A stretch of DNA of 64,000 nucleotides, from assembly GCF_004345565.1 (NCBI RefSeq), contig NZ_SLWA01000001.1:1022701-1086700 (forward strand), written 5' to 3'. The notes beneath the pieces are model-generated. The model was not told where the DNA came from and searched no databases. It was given only the letters and a program-made list of their open reading frames with translations. Source of the stretch: Flavobacterium circumlabens. Its GTDB lineage: Bacteria; Bacteroidota; Bacteroidia; Flavobacteriales; Flavobacteriaceae. Shown piece by piece: positions 1-8,552 of this stretch (position 1 is its first letter; the number at the start of each line of letters is the position of its first letter). A program made the position numbers and the translations under genes.

Positions 1-104
1 GTTTTCCATGAAAAAAAGTAATCAAATGGATGAATTCTTTTCGTTTTTATGGTGTCCGGAGTTCCGCTACTTTTGAAAAAAGAAATCATTAAAATCTACT
101 AAAA

Positions 105-500
105 ATGGAAGCACAACTTAAACATTATGAAAATAAACTGGCCTTCGAAATGGATCCTTCCGATTTGTTTGATGCCTTAAATAATGGCGAAAAAGTTATG
201 GTAATTGATGCCAGAAAAGCATTTGGTTTCGAAGCAGAACATATTCCGACTGCGATTAATATTCCACACCGTGAAATGAACGCTGAAAACACCAGGCACC
301 TAGACAGGGAAATTTTGTATGTAACCTATTGCGACGGAATTGGTTGTAATGCCTCCACAAAAGGAGCGCTGAATATGACAAAACTGGGTTTTAAGGTAAA
401 AGAACTGATCGGTGGAATCGAATGGTGGAAGTTTGACGGTTATGCCACCGAAGGGACAAACGGTAAAAAAGCCGGATTGAAAATCGAATGCGCGTGTTAA
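105..500 (+). CDS. Rhodanese-like domain protein
   Basis: A single-domain rhodanese of 131 residues, a family that carries sulfane sulfur on a cysteine or serves as a sulfur-relay or redox protein. The core fold signature (VMVIDAR near residue 31, AEHIPTAINIPHRE near 44) is followed by the active-site loop TYCDGIGCNAS, in which Cys76 is the expected persulfide-carrying residue; a second Cys (81) sits in the same loop and the C-terminus ends Cys-Ala-Cys. No signal peptide, so cytoplasmic. It stands alone and is followed by a strong bidirectional hairpin shared with the convergent peptidase gene. The sulfur donor and acceptor cannot be told from sequence. Confidence 0.85.
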   Translation: MEAQLKHYENKLAFEMDPSDLFDALNNGEKVMVIDARKAFGFEAEHIPTAINIPHREMNAENTRHLDREILYVTYCDGIGCNASTKGALNMTKLGFKVKELIGGIEWWKFDGYATEGTNGKKAGLKIECAC

Positions 501-503
501 ACA

Positions 504-541
504 AAAAGGACAAACTTTAATTTTAAAGTTTGTCCTTTTGC
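504..541. terminator. Bidirectional intrinsic terminator
   Basis: A 17-bp perfect stem (AAAAGGACAAACTTTAA at 504-520 with its complement at 523-539) with a 2-base centre, A-rich on the left and T-rich on the right, lies between the convergent rhodanese and M28 peptidase genes and can stop transcription from both sides. Confidence 0.85.
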
Positions 542-570
542 TTTTTTGGGAATTATATTGAAAAGCTTTC

Positions 571-2964
571 TTATTTAGGGGTAACAACCGGTGTTAAAGT
601 ATCTTTTGCAACAATGATACTGTCTTTTACAGGAGCAGTTTCAATCGGTTTCAAAGGAGCAGTATATCTTTTTATTTTCTGCTGAATCAAAACGGCATCA
701 TTCAGCACAAAAGGTGTCGGCATCATCCAGTCATTTCTTGGTTTGATATTAAACAGTGGATTGGTCATTAAATCAAACGAACTTTCAATAAGATCCATAT
801 CGAAAATAGAGGATTTATTGATGTAAAATTCCAATACAAGCGGTTCGTTGCCTACCACATAATAACATAAAATCTTGCTGTCATTGCGTTCTAAACGATT
901 TCCGATCTGTCCTGAAGTCGAAACTCCATTGGCCTTAAAGTTGTAAAACGTCATTTTTGTGTTGGCATAAATGTCATAACGATTTACTTTTCTGTTGGGG
1001 GAGATTTTTATTTTTAAATACCTGTTGTTTCCAACTACACTGTCTTTTATGAATGTTACTGTTGGTTTTGGCACTGCTACATTAGGAGCAATTGCACTGT
1101 AGGTAAATGTTGAATTGTATTTGCTGGTAATCGGAAGTGAATTTAAACCCACTGCTTTTTGATTGGTCTGTCCCAGATAGCTTTTGGTCCAGTCGTCTAA
1201 GTTGACGTCATAAGTAGTCCATAGTGCCGAATTGGTGTTGGCGTTATAGACATACAATAAACTGTTTGATTTTGCTTTCCCGTGTTCATAACCGGAGTGA
1301 ATACCTGCGTAAACGAAAAACCCAATGGAAATACTAAAAAAGAGCATTGTCCATATTCCTTTTTTAGAAAAAGCGCCAAATATAGGGAGCAATAGTCCAA
1401 AGACCAAAACGGTGAGAATTGCACTTCCGTAAAGTATTTTTAATCCTAAACCAACCGGAAACATGATTATAAAAGGAGCTACAATGGCTAAGGCCGGAAT
1501 ACAAAATAATAAGTTCAGGCCTAAACTGTAATGTTGGGTGATGACAAAAATTCCAAATAAAATAATTCCGAAATATACCGGAATAATTAAGAAACCGGCT
1601 CCCGTCAGGCTGTTGGCCAGAAAGGCATTGATTACGATCCAAAGGAGTAAAGGGGCTACGAAATGATTCATAGTTATCTTTCCTTCAGAAAAGTGATGAT
1701 AGAAGGCAAAACAAATGGCAATACTTAGTGTTACAAAAGCACCGATGTAAGCATGTCCGTTGTACGTAAATCCGTTGAGCAAATCATTGTATTGCGGATA
1801 GGCCTCCAGAAGAATTTTCCATCCTAAAAAAGTAACCAGTCCGGATATAATCAGGGAACCTAACAACGGAACAAATCCTCTGAAAATCTCCCTGAAGCTA
1901 ATGACGCGTTTCGCTTTTCCTATAAATATAAAAAGGATTAACAGACCTAAAGCTACGATTGTCATGGGTGCTACCCAGCTAAAAGGATAACTTATAAAAA
2001 ATCCGAAGGGAACATTAAAATAAACATTATCCTGAGTTGAAGCTGTTGTATTTAAATCAATATTCGAAAAATATTTCAATAAAGGCATTAGATACGTTCC
2101 CTGATGTGTCAGTGTGGTTGTATTGAGATGCTGAATGTCATCTTGTTGAGTGTGGTAATTGAAATGACCATCGATAAAAGCAAAATTAAATCCCTGAATG
2201 TTTCCCTGCTCTCTAAAAACGGTCAGATCAGTATCATTCGGAAGCATTTTGTAAATGCTGTACATGAGTGAATTTGAAACCGGAAATTTTGTTTTGGCAT
2301 TTGAGAATTCTTTTACAAGCGCTTCATTTCCTTTGTTGGTCTCCATTAGCATATAACTTGGTCCTGAAGAACCTCTGGCTTCAAAATTTAAAACCAGTCC
2401 TACGTCTTTTGCCCACGGATGCTGATTTACAAAAAGTGCCGCACCGTTTAAGCCTAATTCTTCGGCATCGGAAAAGAGAATAATAATATCATTTTTATGA
2501 GGTTGTTTTGCGTATAAAAAGGCACGGATACCTTCCAGGATTGTGGCAACTCCGGAAGCATCATCACTTGCTCCTTTAGAAAACGAGTGTGGGGCACTGT
2601 CGTAATGGGAAAGTAATAAAAGCGCTTTTGAATTGTCTGTTCCTTTAATGCGGGCAAGAATATTCTTAGATTTTACCAGAAGTCCTTTGTTGTTAAGGGT
2701 GAATCCTTCCTGGACAGTTGTCTCTAAACCGATTCTGTTTAGTTCAAGTTTAAGATAATTGGCAACTAATTCATGATTTGTCGAGCCTACATAATGGGGT
2801 TTTTGGGCTATGATTTTAACTTGGTTTAGTGCTCGTTCTGTAGAGAATTCTGCAAGGGCTTCTTCGTTTTTAGAAACCCACTGGGGCATCATTGTGGCGT
2901 ATATGATAGCTAAAATGGCTATGACGCAGAGAAAGGCTAGTATTGAAGTAGGATTTTTTTTCAT
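571..2964 (-). CDS. Membrane-anchored M28 family metallopeptidase
   Basis: 797 residues. An N-terminal membrane anchor (about residues 8-26) precedes a zinc-dependent M28 aminopeptidase domain (about 40-300). Metal ligands are visible: His120-x-Asp122 in LSHYDSAPH, Asp134/135 in GASDDASG, the Glu168-Glu169 pair in SDAEELG, Glu195 in NFEARG, and a late His in YHTQQDD. The second half contains about eight or nine hydrophobic segments and a C-terminal beta-rich extracytoplasmic region. This peptidase plus polytopic membrane domain resembles the Fxna/ERMP1-type architecture. Likely role: trimming peptides outside the cytoplasmic membrane; substrate unknown. The gene directly follows the small zinc-ribbon gene on the same strand (10-bp gap) and is probably cotranscribed with it. 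Confidence 0.88.
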   Translation of the reverse strand: MKKNPTSILAFLCVIAILAIIYATMMPQWVSKNEEALAEFSTERALNQVKIIAQKPHYVGSTNHELVANYLKLELNRIGLETTVQEGFTLNNKGLLVKSKNILARIKGTDNSKALLLLSHYDSAPHSFSKGASDDASGVATILEGIRAFLYAKQPHKNDIIILFSDAEELGLNGAALFVNQHPWAKDVGLVLNFEARGSSGPSYMLMETNKGNEALVKEFSNAKTKFPVSNSLMYSIYKMLPNDTDLTVFREQGNIQGFNFAFIDGHFNYHTQQDDIQHLNTTTLTHQGTYLMPLLKYFSNIDLNTTASTQDNVYFNVPFGFFISYPFSWVAPMTIVALGLLILFIFIGKAKRVISFREIFRGFVPLLGSLIISGLVTFLGWKILLEAYPQYNDLLNGFTYNGHAYIGAFVTLSIAICFAFYHHFSEGKITMNHFVAPLLLWIVINAFLANSLTGAGFLIIPVYFGIILFGIFVITQHYSLGLNLLFCIPALAIVAPFIIMFPVGLGLKILYGSAILTVLVFGLLLPIFGAFSKKGIWTMLFFSISIGFFVYAGIHSGYEHGKAKSNSLLYVYNANTNSALWTTYDVNLDDWTKSYLGQTNQKAVGLNSLPITSKYNSTFTYSAIAPNVAVPKPTVTFIKDSVVGNNRYLKIKISPNRKVNRYDIYANTKMTFYNFKANGVSTSGQIGNRLERNDSKILCYYVVGNEPLVLEFYINKSSIFDMDLIESSFDLMTNPLFNIKPRNDWMMPTPFVLNDAVLIQQKIKRYTAPLKPIETAPVKDSIIVAKDTLTPVVTPK

Positions 2965-2974
2965 GTTGAATATA

Positions 2975-3322
2975 CTAAATTTCTTTTTTTACGAGCATAA
3001 AATAATCATTGTCCAGGAAGCAATATCCCTGGTCATACAGGAAATAATAGGTATCGCCTGTTTTCGTCTGCAAAATATTAGTAAAAAAATCAAAATCAAA
3101 GCCTTTATTCAACATTTTATCTCTTGTTGCTTTTGATTTTCCTTCTGAATTGAGTTCAGACAAAATACGGTAATTTTTGCGTAATTTATTGTTTACATTC
3201 CGCATAAAATTATTCGTATCCTTATTTATTTTATTATTGTATGCATTGCGACAACTGTCGGAACAGAATTTTTTATCTTCCCGGCCTACAATTTTTTCAG
3301 AGCATTCGAGACATGTTTTCAT
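2975..3322 (-). CDS. Small zinc-ribbon protein (DUF2116-like)
   Basis: 115 residues. The N-terminus holds Cys4, Cys7, Cys20 and Cys24 (pattern CX2C-X12-CX3C, in MKTCLEC and FCSDSCRNAYNN), a typical treble-clef/zinc-ribbon knuckle. The rest is a lysine-rich helix followed by a segment rich in Phe and Tyr (DTYYFLYDQGYCFLDND). No signal peptide. The start overlaps the stop of the GNAT-nitrilase gene by 4 bp (ATGA), which suggests translational coupling. The Cys cluster supports metal binding, perhaps with nucleic acid or protein contact; the precise role is unknown. Confidence 0.75.
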   Translation of the reverse strand: MKTCLECSEKIVGREDKKFCSDSCRNAYNNKINKDTNNFMRNVNNKLRKNYRILSELNSEGKSKATRDKMLNKGFDFDFFTNILQTKTGDTYYFLYDQGYCFLDNDYFMLVKKEI

Positions 3323-4851
3323 GGCTGTTCTATTTTTCTAATTTCATACAGGTCATTCCTTCTGTCCTTTAGAATGCGGACACTTCCATGCTCGTGGAGC
3401 TGTTTTAGCAAATTCAGATCAACGTCTACGATCAGAGTCATTTCTGTATTCGGAGTAGCTTCTGCTTTTATACCATTACTCGGAAAAGCAAAATCAGACG
3501 GTGTAAATACCGATGCCTGCGCATATTGAATATCCATATTATTTACTTTCGGTAAATTACCGACGCAGCCTGCAATGGCTACATAACATTCATTTTCTAT
3601 CGCTCTGGCCTGTGAGCAATGTTTTACACGGGTGTAAGCATTCTGAGTATCGGTTAAGAATGGAACGAACAAAATATTCATTCCTTCATTGGCCATAATT
3701 CTGGAGAGTTCCGGGAATTCGACATCATAGCAAATCAGGATTCCGATTTTACCGCAATCGGTATCAAAGGTTTTAAATTGAGATCCGCCTTTCATTCCCC
3801 AATGCTGTACTTCGTTGGGAGTAATGTGAATTTTGGTATACATTTCCGAAGTTCCGTCTCTTTTGCATAAAAAACCGACATTGTATAAATTGCCGTTTTC
3901 TAAATGAGGCATACTTCCGGTGATGATATTGATATTGTATGAAATGGCGAATTCCTGAAAGCGTTTTCGAATCGGATCAGAATGTCGGGCCAATTCCCTG
4001 ATGGCTTCTGCTTCCGAAAGATGATTATAATCGGCCATTAAAGGCGCAATAAAAAGTTCCGGAAATAAAGCAAAATCACTCCCGTAACCCGAAACGACAT
4101 CAATAAAAAACTCCGCTTGTTCAAATAAAGCTTCAACATTGTTAAGCTGACGCATCTGCCATTGGATTAATCCCAATCGAATCACACTTTTTTCAAGGTT
4201 AATTAATCTTGGACTTTCATCGTAATAGACATTGTTCCATTCTAAAAGCACGGCAAATTCTTTGGATTCTTCGTCGCCTTCCAAGTAATTTTTGATGATT
4301 CTTAAAACGTGAAAATCATTACTCAGCTGAAACGAAAGTACAGGATCGTGTAATTCTTTGTGTTTTACTTTTTCGATATAATTCTTGGGAGTCATTTTAC
4401 TGGCATACTGACCATAGTTTGGAATTCTTCCTGCAAAGACAATCGCTTTTAGGTTCAATTGCTCACAAAGTTCTTTACGGGCATCATACAAACGACGGCC
4501 TAAACGTAAGCCACGGTAATTGGGGTGGATAAAAACATCAATTCCGTATAAAATTTCGCCATCCTTATTATGGGTAGAGAAAGTGTAATCCCCGATAATT
4601 TGTTTGTAATTATGTCTTTTGTCGACCAATTTTTCATCCAGTATTAAAGAAAGTGCTGATCCTACAACCACACCATCTACTAAAATAACCAGTTGACCTT
4701 CAGGAAATATGGAGAGTAATTTTTTTATGTCTTTAGATTCCCAATACGAATTAGCCATTTCGGGATAGGATTCTATCATTGAGTTTTTCAATTGTTTGTA
4801 ATCGACTAATTGTAAATTTCGCAATTCAACTTTGTTGATTTGTTTCTGCAT
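3319..4851 (-). CDS. GNAT acetyltransferase-nitrilase fusion
   Basis: 510 residues with two catalytic domains. Residues about 8-215 form a GNAT-like domain (acetyl-CoA loop near RGLRLGRRLYD, 113-123). Residues about 225-495 form a carbon-nitrogen hydrolase with the full Glu-Lys-Cys triad: Glu265 in LFPELF, Lys340 in MYTKIHITPNE and Cys374 in ILICYDVEFPE. The nitrilase superfamily hydrolyses or transfers amide-type bonds; this fused family is widespread but its substrate is not known to me. First gene of a probable three-gene unit running leftwards (zinc-ribbon protein and M28 peptidase follow). No signal peptide. The fusion suggests one active site modifies an amine that the other releases, which is inference. 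Confidence 0.87.
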   Translation of the reverse strand: MQKQINKVELRNLQLVDYKQLKNSMIESYPEMANSYWESKDIKKLLSIFPEGQLVILVDGVVVGSALSLILDEKLVDKRHNYKQIIGDYTFSTHNKDGEILYGIDVFIHPNYRGLRLGRRLYDARKELCEQLNLKAIVFAGRIPNYGQYASKMTPKNYIEKVKHKELHDPVLSFQLSNDFHVLRIIKNYLEGDEESKEFAVLLEWNNVYYDESPRLINLEKSVIRLGLIQWQMRQLNNVEALFEQAEFFIDVVSGYGSDFALFPELFIAPLMADYNHLSEAEAIRELARHSDPIRKRFQEFAISYNINIITGSMPHLENGNLYNVGFLCKRDGTSEMYTKIHITPNEVQHWGMKGGSQFKTFDTDCGKIGILICYDVEFPELSRIMANEGMNILFVPFLTDTQNAYTRVKHCSQARAIENECYVAIAGCVGNLPKVNNMDIQYAQASVFTPSDFAFPSNGIKAEATPNTEMTLIVDVDLNLLKQLHEHGSVRILKDRRNDLYEIRKIEQP

Positions 4852-4938
4852 GTCTTAAATGTTTTTCTCGAATATACGAAAATATTACCATTTACAAACG
4901 CTTACAAATAATTACAACCGAAAGTAAATAATATACAA

Positions 4939-4970
4939 TTGCATAATTGTAAGAAAATACATTATATTTG
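4939..4970 (+). promoter_or_regulatory. Primary-sigma promoter of ssb
   Basis: TTG at 4939-4941, a 21-bp spacer, and a perfect -7 box TATATTTG at 4963-4970 match the Bacteroidetes TTG-N19-21-TAnnTTTG consensus. Transcription would begin near 4976, downstream of the possible TTG codon at 4973, so the ATG at 5027 is preferred as the start of ssb. Confidence 0.7.
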
Positions 4971-5026
4971 TTTTGTTGAATTTGACTAACAAATTCATTT
5001 ATAGTAACATTAAAAATTTATACGCC

Positions 5027-5356
5027 ATGAATGCAATGAAAAACAGAGTACAGTTAATTGGGAACGTAGGTAACGATCCGGAAATTAAAACATTGGAAAA
5101 CGGAAAAAAGTTAGCGCATATGAGTATCGCTACAAATGAGTACTACAAGAATGAGAAAGGCGAGAAAGTGGAACAAACAGAATGGCACCGTGTGACGGCC
5201 TGGGGGAAAACAGCTGAGATTATCGAAAAATTTGTAGTAAAAGGAAAAGAAGTGGCAGTTGAGGGCAAACTAACCCACAGAAGTTATGACGACAAAAACG
5301 GAGAGAAAAAGTTTATTACAGAAGTAGTGGTCAATGAAATTTTACTGTTGAAGTAA
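5027..5356 (+). CDS. ssb: Single-stranded DNA-binding protein, short form
   Basis: 109 residues from the chosen ATG; another ATG is three codons later. The OB-fold signature is clear (NRVQLIGNVGNDPEIK, ATNEYYKNEKGE, QTEWHRVTAWGKTAE, VEGKLTHRSYDDKNGEKKF). The protein ends right after the last OB strand (NEILLLK) and lacks the flexible linker and acidic DDxxPF-type tail that normally recruits repair and replication partners, so it resembles the shorter secondary Ssb proteins of Bacteroidetes. A TTG 54 bp upstream keeps the frame open but lies at or before the predicted transcription start. Cytoplasmic; binds ssDNA in replication, repair or DNA uptake. Confidence 0.9.
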   Translation: MNAMKNRVQLIGNVGNDPEIKTLENGKKLAHMSIATNEYYKNEKGEKVEQTEWHRVTAWGKTAEIIEKFVVKGKEVAVEGKLTHRSYDDKNGEKKFITEVVVNEILLLK

Positions 5357-5363
5357 ATAATTC

Positions 5364-5407
5364 AAACCCGACAGTTCCGAAGCTTCTGGACTGTCGGGTT
5401 TATTTTT
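5364..5407. terminator. Bidirectional terminator between ssb and DUF2461 gene
   Basis: Stem AAACCCGACAGT (5364-5375) pairs with ACTGTCGGGTTT ending at 5401, extended by CC/GG with one bulge around the GAAGCTTCT loop. The right side runs into TTTATTTTTT; the left side offers A residues for the opposite strand. Confidence 0.8.
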
Positions 5408-5417
5408 TAACAAGGTA

Positions 5418-6110
5418 TTACAAAACAGAAGCGCCATTGACATCAGTAGTCAGTATTTCGCTCATATAATCGAAAAAAGGTCTCATATTTTGGCAGGTTT
5501 CCAGGGCCTGTTCTAAAAAAAGCGGACTTAATACTTCTGTATCTGTAAAACGTTTAATGATTAAAAACTGTTTGTAGCGAAGTAAGTCGATGGCTTCATG
5601 ATTGATATCAAATCCTTTTGGTGCAGTTTTAAGCTGTTCACCCTGTAACGTTCCGAAAGTTTTGACAAAAGATTCTGAATGCAGTATTTTTTGGAAAGGT
5701 GCGGCATCGTGCGCAAATTCACTTCTGATGCGTTTTAAATCGGCAGCACCTGGTCCCCAAAAGCCTCCTGCGAAAAAACTGTTTCCTTGTTCGAGATGAA
5801 AATAATACCCACCACGTCTTTGAGTTGTTGCCCGGGTAAAACTGCCGCCCCAAAAGGTTTTAAAAGGCGTTTTGTCTTTGGAAAAACGAATATCACGATA
5901 AATGCGATAGACGCTTTTTTTGCCGGAAGCCGTTTCTAAAACGTCGGTTTTGGAAAGTTCTTGCAGCAATGCCCCTGCAAAGGTTTCAATATGGTTTAAT
6001 TCTGTGAGATAGTTTGTTTTGTTTGCCTCAAACCAGGGTTTGTTGTTGTTTGCTTTAAGCCGCTGCAAAAAGTCAAGACTGGATTTGGGTATCGTAATTG
6101 GTTGTTTCAT
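5418..6110 (-). CDS. DUF2461 family protein
   Basis: 230 residues, the usual length for DUF2461 (TIGR02453). Family hallmarks are visible: FLQRLKANNNKPWFEANK near the N-terminus, VYRIYRDIRFSKDKTPFKT in the middle, and GGYYFHLEQGNSFFAGGFWGP. The family occurs in bacteria and fungi and has no assigned reaction. No signal peptide or membrane segment. It stands alone between a terminator and the Lys/Cys-rich gene and has no informative neighbour. Confidence 0.85.
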   Translation of the reverse strand: MKQPITIPKSSLDFLQRLKANNNKPWFEANKTNYLTELNHIETFAGALLQELSKTDVLETASGKKSVYRIYRDIRFSKDKTPFKTFWGGSFTRATTQRRGGYYFHLEQGNSFFAGGFWGPGAADLKRIRSEFAHDAAPFQKILHSESFVKTFGTLQGEQLKTAPKGFDINHEAIDLLRYKQFLIIKRFTDTEVLSPLFLEQALETCQNMRPFFDYMSEILTTDVNGASVL

Positions 6111-6161
6111 AATTAAAATATTTGCGTTTCTAAAAGTAGAACACGAATGTCATTTAAACTA

Positions 6162-6189
6162 AAAACCCACCAGATTTCTGATGGGTTTT
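6162..6189 (-). terminator. Terminator of the Lys/Cys-rich mini-gene
   Basis: AAAACCCACCAG (6162-6173) pairs with CTGATGGGTTTT (6178-6189) with one mismatch. Read on the minus strand the hairpin follows the stop codon at 6200 and runs into TTTTTAG. Confidence 0.65.
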
Positions 6190-6199
6190 CTATATTTTT

Positions 6200-6391
6200 T
6201 TAAGCAGTTTTCTTTATTAAGTCAAACATAGGACAACGGGAGCAACGTTTCTTTTCGCTCTTTTTGAATTTCTCACAACAGCTTGATTTGCAGTTTTCGA
6301 TCTTCTTAATCTTGTCAAGGATAACAGCATTCTGCTTTTTCTTTTTATCCTTTTTCTTGTCTTTGTCCTTAACTTTATCTTTCTTGCTCAC
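6200..6391 (-). CDS. Lys-rich, Cys-cluster mini-protein
   Basis: 63 residues. The first 20 residues are almost only Lys, Asp and Ser, followed by a short helix and a cysteine cluster: Cys34, Cys38, Cys39, Cys50 and Cys53 (C-x3-CC-x10-C-x2-C, ending RCSRCPMFDL). The charged N-terminus suggests nucleic acid or membrane-surface contact and the cysteines suggest zinc or iron-sulfur binding; both are inference. It has its own terminator and lies beside ferritin on the same strand. No recognised family. The clear start, terminator and ordered Cys pattern argue that it is a real gene. Confidence 0.6.
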   Translation of the reverse strand: MSKKDKVKDKDKKKDKKKKQNAVILDKIKKIENCKSSCCEKFKKSEKKRCSRCPMFDLIKKTA

Positions 6392-6471
6392 AGTTCATCT
6401 CAATTATAAAACGAGACAAATATAAAAGAATAAATGTTATTTTTATGTGTTCTAAATAAACTTTAACTTTT

Positions 6472-6990
6472 TTATTTTGGATTGATTGCAATCGAGCTTG
6501 TTACCGTTAATTGCTGAATATCACGATCAAACAAGTAAAGTCCGCCTTTGTCATCACCAATTAAGTTGATTTTATCCAGGATAGATTTAGCCGTAGCCTC
6601 TTCTTCGATTTGTTCCGCCACATACCATTGTAAGAAATTATGTGTAGCATAATCTTTTTCAGAAAAAGTAATGTGTACCAATTCATTGATAGATTCTGAT
6701 ACGAAAATTTCATGATTGTAAAGTGTTTCAAACATTTCCTTAAAAGTAGTGTATGATGTTTTTGGCGCTTTTAAATCCGTAATTGTAGCACGTCCGCCAC
6801 GTTCGTTAATATACTTAACCAATTTAAGCATGTGTGCGCGCTCTTCGTCTGATTGAGTGTACATAAATTGAGCAATTCCTTCTAATCCGTGTACTTCTGC
6901 CCAACAAGCCATTGAAAGGTAAGTTTGCGAAGACTCTGCTTCAATTCTGATTTGCTTGTTCAGTGCTGTTTCTATATTTTTTGATAACAT
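6472..6990 (-). CDS. ftnA: Ferritin (FtnA type)
   Basis: 172 residues, normal for bacterial non-haem ferritin. It oxidises Fe(II) at a di-iron centre and stores the mineral in a 24-mer shell. Ligands in the expected places are Glu17 (RIEAES), Glu50 and His53 (SDEERAHM), plus the later EQIEEEATA helix. It is preceded and followed by non-coding gaps and is probably a single-gene unit. No IscR or Fur-type operator is obvious. The family assignment is secure; the subtype symbol is less so. Confidence 0.93.
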   Translation of the reverse strand: MLSKNIETALNKQIRIEAESSQTYLSMACWAEVHGLEGIAQFMYTQSDEERAHMLKLVKYINERGGRATITDLKAPKTSYTTFKEMFETLYNHEIFVSESINELVHITFSEKDYATHNFLQWYVAEQIEEEATAKSILDKINLIGDDKGGLYLFDRDIQQLTVTSSIAINPK

Positions 6991-7153
6991 AATCTTGAGT
7001 TTTGTGTAAAGTTAAATAATTTTAAGGAATTGAGAACCTCATTCCGTCCTATTGAAAACAATTCAGATTCAGACTAAATACACTGAAATTAACTTATTTG
7101 AATTAAAAGCCTTTTTTTGTACCATAGCCGCGTATAAGTATTTTGGTATTCTC

Positions 7154-8506
7154 TCAGTTGTATCCATCTGTAAACTTCAGCATAGTATATTGTTTGGTTG
7201 TGGTATCGAAATAACCTAAAATCGAATAATCCTTAAATTTCATGATACTTTCTAAAGCAACTTCTTTATGTTTATCCATAAATGAGTAAATTTTATCTAC
7301 TGCAAGGGGCTGTTGTTTTTCGGTAGTAAATCCTAGTTTTTTATCCCAGATACTTTCAAAAAATACTGTTTTGGTTTGAATGTCAGGATAGTAAAATCCG
7401 TCAAAACTCTGGTTGGTTGCTTTACTGATTCCCCCAATGGTAATAAACAGATTTTTTTTGTTTTTAAAGACAGAGATGCCCATATCTAAACCCGCTAAAT
7501 GCTGCAGGAATTTGGCTGTGGTTTTTAATTCTTTCGGACTGTAGTTATCTCTTTGTATCAATAAAGGCGAATTTTTAAAAAGAATAGTGTCATTTTTTGA
7601 AACGGCGATACTTTTTAGGACTTCCTGCGAGTCCAGATCTTTTACATCAAATAAAAGCTCGTCTTCGTTGGCATTGATCTGATATAATTTGTTTTCGTGA
7701 TAATAAGAGTTGGAGGATCTGGCTCCTTTTTTGGCAAGCGATTGAACAAAGTCTTTCTCTTTGATCTCAAGATTGTTTAAATTAATATCGAAGAGTTGTG
7801 TTTTTTTAACGTTCTGGTCCAGCGTTAGCAGGATGCGATCGCTTAATAAATACATCTTAGTTTTACTAATGGTTTTAGGCAGCGGATTGTATTCACCGGG
7901 TTCCATTTTTCCAATAGGATTTTCTGTAAGGATCTGATTGAATGTTTGGGGTTGTGTTTTTCTGTCTGAAAAGGTAAAAGGGGAGAAATCAAGCACCTTT
8001 TCTTCTACGATTCCGTTTTTGAAGACATACAGAATTAGTTTTGGTTCGGTCTTATCCTGCGTCAGGAAATTAAAGGAATTATCTTTCTGATATTGAGTTA
8101 CGATAAACTGATTCTTAACCGGATACTCAAATTTCAGCGCTTTCGAGGTTTTGCTTTCGAAATAATATTTAACGATTATAATGTTTTTTGCTTCTTCTGA
8201 AAACCAATACAAAGTTGGATTTCCGTCTTCACTAAAACTATATCCCATCAAAGATCTGTCTTCAAAATAGGTCGCCGGACCCGTAAACTGATCGGTCAGG
8301 AACAAGGCACTATTGTATTTTAAAACCGTAAAATTTCCCTGGTACAGCACGAAAACAAATACTTCATGGGTCGAGTTGTTTTCGAAATTTAAAATCTGAT
8401 CGTTTTCGCGTATCCTTTTTAAGTCCAAAGGATAAGTCGTCAATACCGTTTGGCTTAACAGGATAGAATTGTACAATACAGCTAAAAACAGAAAAATTTT
8501 TCTCAT
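7154..8506 (-). CDS. Exported hypothetical protein
   Basis: 450 residues from the ATG at 8506; a TTG seven codons upstream is in frame but the ATG begins a clean signal peptide (MRKIFLFLAVLYNSILLSQ). The mature part has repeated beta-rich stretches with alternating aromatic and charged residues (for example FYYPDIQTKTVFFES, SILGYFDTTTKQYTMLKF), which may form a propeller-like fold. No catalytic motif recognised. It lies 46 bp downstream of the CAT-like gene on the same strand and may be the last gene of a HAD-CAT-exported protein unit. Function unknown; periplasmic or surface location inferred from the signal peptide. Confidence 0.7.
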   Translation of the reverse strand: MRKIFLFLAVLYNSILLSQTVLTTYPLDLKRIRENDQILNFENNSTHEVFVFVLYQGNFTVLKYNSALFLTDQFTGPATYFEDRSLMGYSFSEDGNPTLYWFSEEAKNIIIVKYYFESKTSKALKFEYPVKNQFIVTQYQKDNSFNFLTQDKTEPKLILYVFKNGIVEEKVLDFSPFTFSDRKTQPQTFNQILTENPIGKMEPGEYNPLPKTISKTKMYLLSDRILLTLDQNVKKTQLFDINLNNLEIKEKDFVQSLAKKGARSSNSYYHENKLYQINANEDELLFDVKDLDSQEVLKSIAVSKNDTILFKNSPLLIQRDNYSPKELKTTAKFLQHLAGLDMGISVFKNKKNLFITIGGISKATNQSFDGFYYPDIQTKTVFFESIWDKKLGFTTEKQQPLAVDKIYSFMDKHKEVALESIMKFKDYSILGYFDTTTKQYTMLKFTDGYN

Positions 8507-8552
8507 ACTTTTTAAGAATAAAATCAATTCAAAATCAACTCCTGAATTCTGT

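Noticed and set aside
8..79. 22-codon frame at the left edge, which may be the tail of a preceding gene
   Set aside because: Too short and truncated by the window to support.
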